Origin: an uncultured Acidobacteriota bacterium
GTDB taxonomy: Bacteria > Acidobacteriota > UBA6911 > RPQK01 > JAJDTT01
DNA: 64,000 bases
Assembly: GCA_951812665.1 (NCBI GenBank)
Contig: CATOST010000012.1
Span: 1 to 64,000, forward strand
Direction of reading: 5' to 3'
A program made the position numbers and the translations under genes. Under the pieces are notes generated by a model. The model had not been told where the DNA came from. It was given only the letters and a program-made list of their open reading frames with translations, and ran no database searches. Of the stretch, positions 57,692 through 64,000 are shown piece after piece. Within the stretch, counting starts at the first letter, position 1. Each line of letters begins with the position of its first letter.

Positions 57692-59335
57692 ATGCACATC
57701 TTCCAATCCCGCTTCCCGTTGTCCCTGGCCGTGTTCGCCCTGCTTGCCCCGCCGCTTTCCGCTGCGGCGGCCAAGGAGAAGAGGGACCGGAAGGATGACA
57801 GCCGGGTACAGGCCGAGGAGTCGCGGGATTACTTCCGGAAATGGCTCGACGAGGACGTGACCTACATCATCACCGAAGACGAGAGGGCCGTCTTCGAGGG
57901 ACTGACCAACGAGGCCGAAAAGGAGCAGTTCATCGAGCAGTTCTGGTACCGGCGGGACCTGGACCTCAGGACCCCCATCAACGAGTTCAAGGAAGAGCAC
58001 TACCGCCGCATCGCGTATGCCAACGAGCGGTTCCACAGCGGCAAATCGGGTTGGAGATCGGACCGCGGCCGAATCTACATCATCCACGGGCCGCCTGACG
58101 AGATCGAGGACTTCGGCGGGGGTGGCCAATATGTCCGCGAGTCCTACGAAGGCGGGGGAACCACCACCGTCCACCCCTTCGAACGGTGGCGTTATCGGAA
58201 GATCGACGGGCTCGGGAGCGACATCACCCTGGAGTTCGTGGACGAGTCCCGGACCGGGGAGTACCGTCTCGCCCTTCATCCCGACGAAAAGGACGCCCTG
58301 ATCGGCCTGCCCGGGTTGGGGCTGACCGACAGCGAAAGGTTGGGCCTGACCCAGAAGGGGCGGCGCTTGCATCCCGACGAGATGCACAACCCGTACCTCC
58401 GGGCCAATATGCGGCGCCAGGACCATCCCTTCACCCGTTTCGAGATCTTCGCCAAGACCCAGGCCGCCCGGCCCATCAAGTACAACGACCTCCGGGACTT
58501 GGTCAAAGTCACGGTGAATTACACGAATCTCCCGTTCCAGGTTCGAAGCGACTACTTCCGGTTGAACGAAGACAAGGTGCTGATTCCCGTCACCGTGGAG
58601 CTGCAGAACCGGGACATGACCTTCAAGCAGAAGGGCACCTCCCACTACGCCCAGATCGGCCTCTACGGCGCGATCACCAACATGGGAAAGAAGTTCATCC
58701 AGGAATTCGATCAGGACATGACCGTCGCCTACCCGGACAAATGGATCGAGTTGGGACGGCAGAGCCGGTCCCTCTACCAGAAGGTGCTGCTGTTGGACAA
58801 CAATACGCGCTACAAGCTGGACTTGATCGTCAAGGACCTCAACAGCGACAACGTAGGCGCCCTTAGTCACGCCCTGATCCCGCCCCCTTCGGTGAAGGAG
58901 ACCCGGAAACTGAGCGCCAGCTCCCTGGTTCTTTCCGACCATATGCGGGAGCTGGAGGAGTTGCCGGAAGGCGACGAGATGTTCGTCTTCGGAGACGTCA
59001 AGCTCCGGCCCAGCATCGCCCGCAAGTTCACCCGGAAGATCCCCCTCGGGATCTACCTGCACCTGTACAATTTCAAAGTGGATCAGACCTCCAACGCCCC
59101 CTTGCTGGAGATCTCCTACCGGATCCGAAACGGGAAGGGCCAACTGGTCAGGGACGTCAGCGACAGTGCCGGGGAGTCGATCCGGTTCCTCTCCGAGGAG
59201 AGGGTCGTCCTGACCAAGAAGCTGGATTTGAGCGATCTGGAACCCGGAACCTATCTGGCCCAGGTCGAGGCCCGGGATTCCTCCAGCGACGAGCGGGTGC
59301 AATTGGAGGACCGGTTTCGAGTCGTGGGGAACTGA
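57692..59335 (+). CDS. GWxTD domain-containing exported protein
   Basis: A 547-residue protein with a signal peptide (SLAVFALLAPPLSAAAAKEK) followed by the GWxTD domain that is typical of Acidobacteriota and related phyla: DYFRKWLDEDVTYIITEDER, FIEQFWYRRDLDLRTPINEF, KEEHYRRIAYANERFHSG, and the name motif as GWRSD at residues 120-124, then RGRIYIIHGPPDEIEDFGGG. Note Ser rather than Thr in the motif. The C-terminal part, beta-rich (VKVTVNYTNLPFQVRSDYFR; GTYLAQVEARDSSSDERVQL), looks like Ig-type modules. Function unknown. Start ATG 57692. Confidence 0.87.
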   Translation: MHIFQSRFPLSLAVFALLAPPLSAAAAKEKRDRKDDSRVQAEESRDYFRKWLDEDVTYIITEDERAVFEGLTNEAEKEQFIEQFWYRRDLDLRTPINEFKEEHYRRIAYANERFHSGKSGWRSDRGRIYIIHGPPDEIEDFGGGGQYVRESYEGGGTTTVHPFERWRYRKIDGLGSDITLEFVDESRTGEYRLALHPDEKDALIGLPGLGLTDSERLGLTQKGRRLHPDEMHNPYLRANMRRQDHPFTRFEIFAKTQAARPIKYNDLRDLVKVTVNYTNLPFQVRSDYFRLNEDKVLIPVTVELQNRDMTFKQKGTSHYAQIGLYGAITNMGKKFIQEFDQDMTVAYPDKWIELGRQSRSLYQKVLLLDNNTRYKLDLIVKDLNSDNVGALSHALIPPPSVKETRKLSASSLVLSDHMRELEELPEGDEMFVFGDVKLRPSIARKFTRKIPLGIYLHLYNFKVDQTSNAPLLEISYRIRNGKGQLVRDVSDSAGESIRFLSEERVVLTKKLDLSDLEPGTYLAQVEARDSSSDERVQLEDRFRVVGN

Positions 59336-59393
59336 CCCGCCGATCTCAGATGGTCAAATGGGAGTCCGGCGGGTGAAGACTGTCGCTCCCAAT

Positions 59394-59416
59394 CGGCGGC
59401 AAGAAAGCCGCCGCTC
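59394..59416. repeat. REP-like hairpin, inverted copy (CGGCGGCAAGAAAGCCGCCG)
   Basis: Reverse-orientation copy of the repeat at 18819-18848: CGGCGGC-aagaaa-GCCGCCG then CTCC. It lies in the 86-base gap between two convergent genes, the GWxTD gene and the TPR gene, where it may stop transcription from both sides. Confidence 0.65.
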
Positions 59417-59421
59417 CATAG

Positions 59422-61107
59422 TCATTGCAGCGTGAGGAGAGAGAAGGGGAGGGGCGTCGGCTGAAATACGGGATCGTTGTCCCGCCACGGCTGCCGGCAG
59501 GCTTCTTTGCGCTGATACCGGGTGAGGTTTTCCTGTAGCAGCGTGGCCAGCATGGAGCGTTGGGCCCGGGTCACTTCGGTGATCATCATCCTCTGCACCT
59601 GGACCGCCCGATCGAACAGGCCCAGCTCGGCGTAGACCATGGCCAGCGTCTCCACCTGCTCGAAATCGGGCGTCTTCACTCGTTCGAACACCTTCTGCAG
59701 GAGGCGCAGGGCCTGCTGCCCGTTCCGGATGGCGGCGTCGGGACAGGCCGCCAGCAGGCGGGCCATGGCGTGGGCCAGATCGGTGTCCTCGGGCAGAGCC
59801 GTCAGGCCAGCTTCCAACTGCGACCGGGCCTCCCTCCATCTCTGGGTCCTCACCAGGGCCATGGCGCCCATGAAGTGGGCGAAGGCATTGCCGGGGTCCA
59901 GCTCGATGACCCTGCCGTAGTGCAGGATCGCCTCGTCGACGAGTTCCCGGCGCATCAGCAGGTTGGCCAACTGGAAATGGGCTTCGGTGAAGTTGGGATC
60001 CGTTTCGATCGCTTGGCGGCAGTGCTCCAGGGCCTCTTCCTCACGACCGATCTGGATCAGTCCCATGGACAGGTTCAGATGGATCCGGGACTTGGAGGCG
60101 GTATGAGGCAGGGCGGCCTCGAATTGCCGGACGGCCTCCTCCACGCGGCCCATCTGCGCCAGGGCCGTGCCCAGGTCCACGAGGGCGAGGGCGTCGGTGG
60201 GATCCTGGGAAACCATCTGCCGAAAGAGCCGCACCGCCTCCTCGTGTTGTCCGGACTCGAGTAGACGGTTGGCCTGCTCGCGCTGCCGCCAGCGTCCCGT
60301 CTTCACTCTCAGCAGCTCCTCCAGCAGAGGATCGGGATAGTTCACGGCGCCGTCCCCCTGCTTGCCCAGATGCAGCCGTGCCTTGTCCACCTGCCTCAAC
60401 TGGCGGTAGGCCATGGCCAGCCGGTAGTGGAGGCTGCTGGCTTGAGGCTGGCGCCGGAGAGCCTCTTCGTAGTGTTCAACGGCCTTCGCGTAGTCGCGTC
60501 CGGCGGCCGCGATTTCGCCGAGACCCGCCATGGCTGCCGCGGATTCAGGGTCAAGCTTGAGCGCCTGCTGGAAATGTTCCGCCGCCTCCTCCGTCCGGCC
60601 TTGCTCCAACTCGATCCGGGCCAGGCCCAGCACCGCCGCCAGGTCGTTGGGGCGCAGGGTCAGGACGTGCTGGTACTGGACGCCGGCCCGTTCCAGGTCT
60701 CCTCTTGCCCGGTAACCGAGAGCCAGGTAGTAGGACCAGCGGTAGTCTCGGGGCGCCAGCCGCAGGGCGTTCCGATAACAGGATTCGGACGCATCCAGGA
60801 GGTCGTAGGTCTGGAGCATCTGGCCCATTCGACCGTAGGCCAGAGCCCGCACCTCCGGGTTGGTGCCGGGCCGCCGGGTCGTCTGCTCTAGCTCGGCCCG
60901 GGCGCGCTCCAGTTGCTCCCGCACGTTCGCGTCCATGGCGCTCAGGTTGGGGAAGGGAATCGGCTCCAGTTCGGAACCTGTGGCCTGGGCTGGCGGTGGT
61001 TCTGCCGGGGGGGCTTCCGGGGTAGCGGTCAGATGACCCTGGAAAAGGACGGACAGCACCACCATGGTGATCGAAACCAGCCGCCGTGCCGCCGACCTTC
61101 GTTCCAT
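59422..61107 (-). CDS. Large exported TPR protein
   Basis: A 561-residue protein with a signal-like start (LVSITMVVLSVLFQGHLTAT) and a proline/alanine-rich spacer (residues about 30-50). About ten or more TPR units follow: ALAYGRMGQMLQTYDLLDAS, YLALGYRARGDLERAGVQYQ, AVLGLARIELEQGRTEEAAE, AEHFQQALKLDPESAAAMAG, LVDLGTALAQMGRVEEAVRQ, IHLNLSMGLIQIGREEEALE, and more. The WRDNDPVFQPTPLPFSLLTL tail is proline-rich. No catalytic domain is seen. It follows the GH127-like gene on the same strand with about 45 bases between, so they may be co-transcribed. Confidence 0.8.
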   Translation of the reverse strand: MERRSAARRLVSITMVVLSVLFQGHLTATPEAPPAEPPPAQATGSELEPIPFPNLSAMDANVREQLERARAELEQTTRRPGTNPEVRALAYGRMGQMLQTYDLLDASESCYRNALRLAPRDYRWSYYLALGYRARGDLERAGVQYQHVLTLRPNDLAAVLGLARIELEQGRTEEAAEHFQQALKLDPESAAAMAGLGEIAAAGRDYAKAVEHYEEALRRQPQASSLHYRLAMAYRQLRQVDKARLHLGKQGDGAVNYPDPLLEELLRVKTGRWRQREQANRLLESGQHEEAVRLFRQMVSQDPTDALALVDLGTALAQMGRVEEAVRQFEAALPHTASKSRIHLNLSMGLIQIGREEEALEHCRQAIETDPNFTEAHFQLANLLMRRELVDEAILHYGRVIELDPGNAFAHFMGAMALVRTQRWREARSQLEAGLTALPEDTDLAHAMARLLAACPDAAIRNGQQALRLLQKVFERVKTPDFEQVETLAMVYAELGLFDRAVQVQRMMITEVTRAQRSMLATLLQENLTRYQRKEACRQPWRDNDPVFQPTPLPFSLLTLQ

Positions 61108-61152
61108 GGAATTATCGACCGTTCTGCTTGCGGCCGGAGCGTCGCCTACCCG

Positions 61153-63129
61153 TCAATAGGGCCAGTTCAAAGCAGGTGACGTAGCCACGAATTGCCGGCG
61201 CTTCACCCATCGGACCCGGTCTTGCCGGTAATGGTCCCGCTGGTAGAAGGGATAGTATTTTCCGGGTGGGTCGATGAAGACGACGCTGTTTCCCTTCACG
61301 ACCAGGTTGAAATCGACTCCCCACATCTTTTCCTTGACCGTACGCTCCTGGATGGGAAAGAAGAGTTCCACCACGTCCCCCGGTTTCACGCTCCCGACCT
61401 GGGCGTAGCGCCCCTCCCACCGCAGCTCTCGGGTCCGCTGGTTCACCTTGCAGACTGTCTTCTCCAGTTCGGTCCAATCGGGAATCCGAACCTGGAGGCG
61501 GATCGGCTGCTTGACCTTCACGTCGACCTGTCCTTCGTAGGGGATATAGCTCTGGACGTCCGCCCACGGAGAAACCCGGTTGAGAAGCAGATTGACCTTC
61601 AGGTCCCCGTCCCGGTGGTGGAGCAGGTGCCTCCAGGCGTACCAGATGGCCCGGGCGTGGTTGCCCGTGCAGCAATGCATGAGGAACAGGTGGTCGGAAT
61701 CGGGGCGGTCCGGCCAGGTCAGTGGATGACCCACGAAGTCGTTGGGGGAGGCCAGGCTCATGGCGGAGCCGATATTTCTTTCCACGGTGCGGTCGGAGGA
61801 CTCGAACTCGGGGCGGTTCCAGGTCTCGTAGCGATCCTCCGGCAGGAGCCGGTTGACGAAGTCGCCCTTCAACAACTGCATCTCGGCGAACTGGTTTCTC
61901 AAGTAGCAGTCGGCGTCGTCCCAGTAGTCCCCGGCCCCGGCGAGGCTCAGCTTGATGGCCAGCGCGGCCATGTCGGCCACCGTGCAGCCCTCCACGCCGT
62001 ATCTGGCCACCTGCTGGACCGTCTTGGCCGAGTAGTGCTGCCCGGCTCCCGGAGTGGAGGGAAAGAATCCCACTGTAGCGCTGCCGCTGGAGTCCCGGGC
62101 GTATTCGTAGGAGTTCTTCGAGTACTCGATGAAATCCTGATCCTGGCTGGCCATGGCGAATTCCAGCAGTCCGGAGATGGGGCGCGTGTGCAGATGGGTG
62201 TGGGGGACGCCGCGGAAACGCCCTTCCGAATCGTAGCAGCCGGAATGCCGGGTCATGTAGATGGCCAGCTTGCGGGCCAGGTCCAGGGCCGGCTGGTATC
62301 CGATGGCCAGGTAGGCTTGGCTCAGGCCTTGGATGATCCAACCCGCGGCCGCCCCGCTGGCTTCCCGGGTGCAGTCCGGGTCGACGACCTCCCGGTCTTG
62401 GGGAACCTCTGTGTTCGGGTTGACCGCCATCAAGGGGAAGTAGCAGTAGTTGTCCTTGTAGATCATCAGTCGGGCCACGCCGTCGACGAGTTTCTGCAGC
62501 CGTTCCTTCCAGAACTCGTCGCCGCTCAGCAGGTAGTAGAGGGCGAAGTTTCCCAGCCAACCCCCCTGAGCGACGGTGCTGGCCAACTGGGTCTCCTTGA
62601 GTCCCTTCTGCTCCAGCCAGTCGGCATGGAACCCGGCCCACGGGCGGCCCTCGAACGGCATGTAGATCAGGCCGTCCTCCCCCTGCATGCGAAGCAGGTT
62701 CTCCGGCCAGGCCTGATCCACCTCCAGGTTCTGGTCGCTGCCGCTGGCGTATCGGAGCAGGGGAAGGGCCTCCTGGAACTTGTACTGGACGTTCAGGTCA
62801 TGGAAGTCGTGCACCAGAACCGGCGGCTTCCGGTTCAGGAGCACGTGCCACCAGATCTCGTAGCCCGCTTCCGGGTCCGCCGACTCGGTCAGCGCGTTGA
62901 TGGACAGCCGGGCCCGCTCGGCCAGGTCCAGCGTGTCCGGGACCAGCCCTTCCTGCCACTCGCCCTTCAGCTCCGGGAAGGTCACCTTGGGAATCTCCGG
63001 CGAGATGTAGCCGATCTTCTGCGGCTTGGCCTCTTCCGGGGGGCCGGCCGCCAGCGTCACCGCCGCCGCCAGGATCGCCGCACCCATCCATGGAACTCCG
63101 AGTCTACTTGTCTTCAACTGCATTTCCAT
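61153..63129 (-). CDS. Exported GH127-like (DUF1680-type) glycoside hydrolase
   Basis: A 658-residue protein with a signal peptide (VPWMGAAILAAAVTLAAGPP). The long alpha/alpha-barrel-like middle shows helical segments, WWHVLLNRKPPVLVHDFHDL and GGWLGNFALYYLLSGDEFWK, then SGLLEFAMASQDQDFIEYSK. The beta part at about residues 483-560 has LMHCCTGNHARAIWYAWRHL and VNLLLNRVSPWADVQSYIPY, the CC-G-N and VNLxx segments reminiscent of beta-L-arabinofuranosidases of GH127 and relatives. The two adjacent cysteines (CC) could bind zinc, as in GH127. Substrate not known. Start ATG 63129 or the second ATG 63123. Confidence 0.7.
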   Translation of the reverse strand: MEMQLKTSRLGVPWMGAAILAAAVTLAAGPPEEAKPQKIGYISPEIPKVTFPELKGEWQEGLVPDTLDLAERARLSINALTESADPEAGYEIWWHVLLNRKPPVLVHDFHDLNVQYKFQEALPLLRYASGSDQNLEVDQAWPENLLRMQGEDGLIYMPFEGRPWAGFHADWLEQKGLKETQLASTVAQGGWLGNFALYYLLSGDEFWKERLQKLVDGVARLMIYKDNYCYFPLMAVNPNTEVPQDREVVDPDCTREASGAAAGWIIQGLSQAYLAIGYQPALDLARKLAIYMTRHSGCYDSEGRFRGVPHTHLHTRPISGLLEFAMASQDQDFIEYSKNSYEYARDSSGSATVGFFPSTPGAGQHYSAKTVQQVARYGVEGCTVADMAALAIKLSLAGAGDYWDDADCYLRNQFAEMQLLKGDFVNRLLPEDRYETWNRPEFESSDRTVERNIGSAMSLASPNDFVGHPLTWPDRPDSDHLFLMHCCTGNHARAIWYAWRHLLHHRDGDLKVNLLLNRVSPWADVQSYIPYEGQVDVKVKQPIRLQVRIPDWTELEKTVCKVNQRTRELRWEGRYAQVGSVKPGDVVELFFPIQERTVKEKMWGVDFNLVVKGNSVVFIDPPGKYYPFYQRDHYRQDRVRWVKRRQFVATSPALNWPY

Positions 63130-63269
63130 TCACCATCCGGGTCGGACTGATTCGTGATCTGTGGACTGCGCTCAGTCAGTCCCAATGAGTGTTTATTCTA
63201 GATGATGACGTTGTGTTTCGGTACCGACCGATTTCCGGGAGGGCCGCCTTTCCCGACGGAGGTGTCACG

Positions 63270-63773
63270 ATGGCTGGGATGAAGAAGATCCGGAGGATGG
63301 ACCATGTCGCCTTGATGGTGAGCGATCTGGACCGGTCGTTCCATTTCTACCACCATTTGCTGGGCTTGGAGGTGGAGGAGTACGTCGAGCACCCGATGCC
63401 GGGGTCCGAGAACATCCAGGGCGTCTCCAAGATGACCCGGTTCCCCGACGTGAGAATCCGGGAGTATCGCATGAAGATGCCCGAGAACCCGGGCATGACC
63501 CTCGATCTGATCGAGTGGATCACCCCCAAGAGCCCCGTGGGCCGGTACCCGTTGCACCATGTCCCTTCGGCGCATATCTGCTTCGACGTGGAAGACATCG
63601 AGGCGACGCACGAGTTCCTGAAGGGAGAAGGCGTCGAGTTCGTCTCTCCGCCCGTCTACTGGGAGGCGGAGGAAGGGGGATGGGTGGTCCTCTTCTTCTA
63701 CGATCCGGACGGCAACCTGCTGGAGTTGAATCAGCCGCAGCCGCACCACCAGAAGGCCGAATCCGGCGCCTGA
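63270..63773 (+). CDS. VOC family (glyoxalase-fold) protein, paralogue
   Basis: A 167-residue VOC protein from ATG 63270 with CGGAGGTG before it; longer in-frame starts upstream are unlikely. Metal ligands match those of the protein at 47070-47579: His in RRMDHVALMVSDLDRSFHFY, His in HHVPSAHICFDVEDI, Glu in FFYDPDGNLLELNQ, with EYRMKMPENPGM between. It is clearly a paralogue by shared EYRM, HHVPSAHICF and GVEF(I/V)SPPV blocks. It is convergent with a partial SDR gene, and divergent from the GH127-like gene. Reaction unknown. Confidence 0.84.
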   Translation: MAGMKKIRRMDHVALMVSDLDRSFHFYHHLLGLEVEEYVEHPMPGSENIQGVSKMTRFPDVRIREYRMKMPENPGMTLDLIEWITPKSPVGRYPLHHVPSAHICFDVEDIEATHEFLKGEGVEFVSPPVYWEAEEGGWVVLFFYDPDGNLLELNQPQPHHQKAESGA

Positions 63774-63785
63774 TCCTGCTGGGAG

Positions 63786-63805
63786 GGGGGACATTTCTGT
63801 CCCCC
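63786..63805. repeat. REP-like palindrome GGGGGACA-tttc-TGTCCCCC
   Basis: A perfect 8-bp stem 12 bases after the VOC stop, kin to 9914-9931 and 57529-57546. It lies between two convergent genes and is followed by C/T-rich sequence, so it might terminate transcription as well. Confidence 0.65.
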
Positions 63806-63849
63806 TCTTCCTCCTCGTCCTCCGATCCCATCGACGTTCACGGCACGGC

Positions 63850-64000
63850 TTACTGATTTGCAGACCGGGCCAGAAACCTGGCTTGGCCCACTTCCATCTG
63901 CCGCCCGGAGGGTTGGATTGCCGTCATCCCGCCGTCCACCATCATGACGGCTCCGGTAATGTAGGAGGCCTCATCGCTGGCCAGGAACAGGATGGCGTTC
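63850..64000 (-). CDS. Short-chain dehydrogenase/reductase, C-terminal end (truncated by window edge)
   Basis: The reverse strand is open from the window edge to a TAA at 63852-63850 and reads AILFLASDEASYITGAVMMV, then DGGMTAIQPSG and a basic tail. The A-x-FLASDEASYITG-x-x-x-x-VDGG block is the usual end of classical SDRs. Nothing of the nucleotide site or Tyr-Lys pair is within the window. It pairs with the adjacent VOC gene as the SDR at 47644 does with its VOC neighbour. Confidence 0.82.
   Translation of the reverse strand, partial: NAILFLASDEASYITGAVMMVDGGMTAIQPSGRQMEVGQARFLARSANQ

Noticed and set aside
57524-59302. Open frame of nearly 600 codons antisense to the GWxTD gene
   Set aside because: The plus strand encodes a clear GWxTD protein with signal peptide; the antisense frame is a by-product of GC-rich codons and has no motif.
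61192-63150. About 650-codon open frame antisense to the GH127-like gene
   Set aside because: The minus-strand protein has family motifs and a signal peptide; the plus frame has low-complexity Gly/Val/His composition.

Overview
The window looks like a chromosome segment of an uncultivated, GC-rich Acidobacteriota-type bacterium. The pointers are a GWxTD-domain protein, CRTAC1/ASPIC-UnbV and PPC-type secreted proteins, and two sets of PVC/planctomycete-style cytochrome proteins (DUF1549/DUF1553 paired with DUF1501), which are common in Acidobacteriota, Planctomycetota and Verrucomicrobiota. The phylum call is inference from gene content. I saw no rRNA or tRNA gene.

Layout. (1) 0-8.3 kb is a decaying defence island: the end of a type I restriction HsdR with an in-frame stop, an intact YgjP-type metalloprotease, a two-gene membrane/coiled-coil cassette of unknown function, an antitoxin with a frameshifted MazF-like toxin, and a DUF4268 gene coupled to a broken second YgjP-type gene. 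The segment is bracketed by a roughly 300-bp direct repeat, the tail of the glycosidase-like gene at 8.3-9.9 kb. (2) 8.3-23 kb holds secreted and oxidative metabolism genes: a beta-propeller glycosidase-like protein, PhyH dioxygenase, a tightly packed PVC-heme/DUF1080/PPC/DUF1549-1553/DUF1501 series, and a reductase-enoyl-CoA hydratase fusion. (3) 23-34 kb is a complete type I-C CRISPR locus (21 repeats, 20 spacers; cas2, 1, 4, 7, 8c, 5, 3). cas5 carries a nonsense codon, cas3 is split by a frameshift with an ATGA overlap, and a convergent hicA/hicB pair sits between cas3 and cas5. (4) 34-39.6 kb has a second DUF1501/DUF1549-1553 pair, a VapC/Phd-type toxin-antitoxin pair and an orphan HigA-like antitoxin. 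(5) 39.6-44.7 kb encodes E1 alpha, E1 beta and E2 of a 2-oxoacid dehydrogenase complex and a CRTAC1 protein. (6) 45-53 kb has a zinc-ribbon protein, a SUMF1-like protein, VOC and SDR enzymes, a sugar-type ABC importer and an HpcH/HpaI aldolase, which could form a sugar or sugar-acid uptake and catabolism block. (7) 53-64 kb has TPR proteins, an amino-acid-type binding protein, the GWxTD protein, a GH127-like glycosidase, and a second VOC plus SDR (truncated by the window end).

Two observations stand out. First, the visible gene disruptions fall in defence or toxin genes and the metabolic genes are open, which suggests decay of immunity rather than random sequencing error. Second, intergenic regions carry several families of palindromic repeats, including a roughly 160-bp hairpin element with two copies whose stem ends differ in a compensatory way. 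One copy appears to supply the N-terminal coding sequence of the sugar-binding protein.
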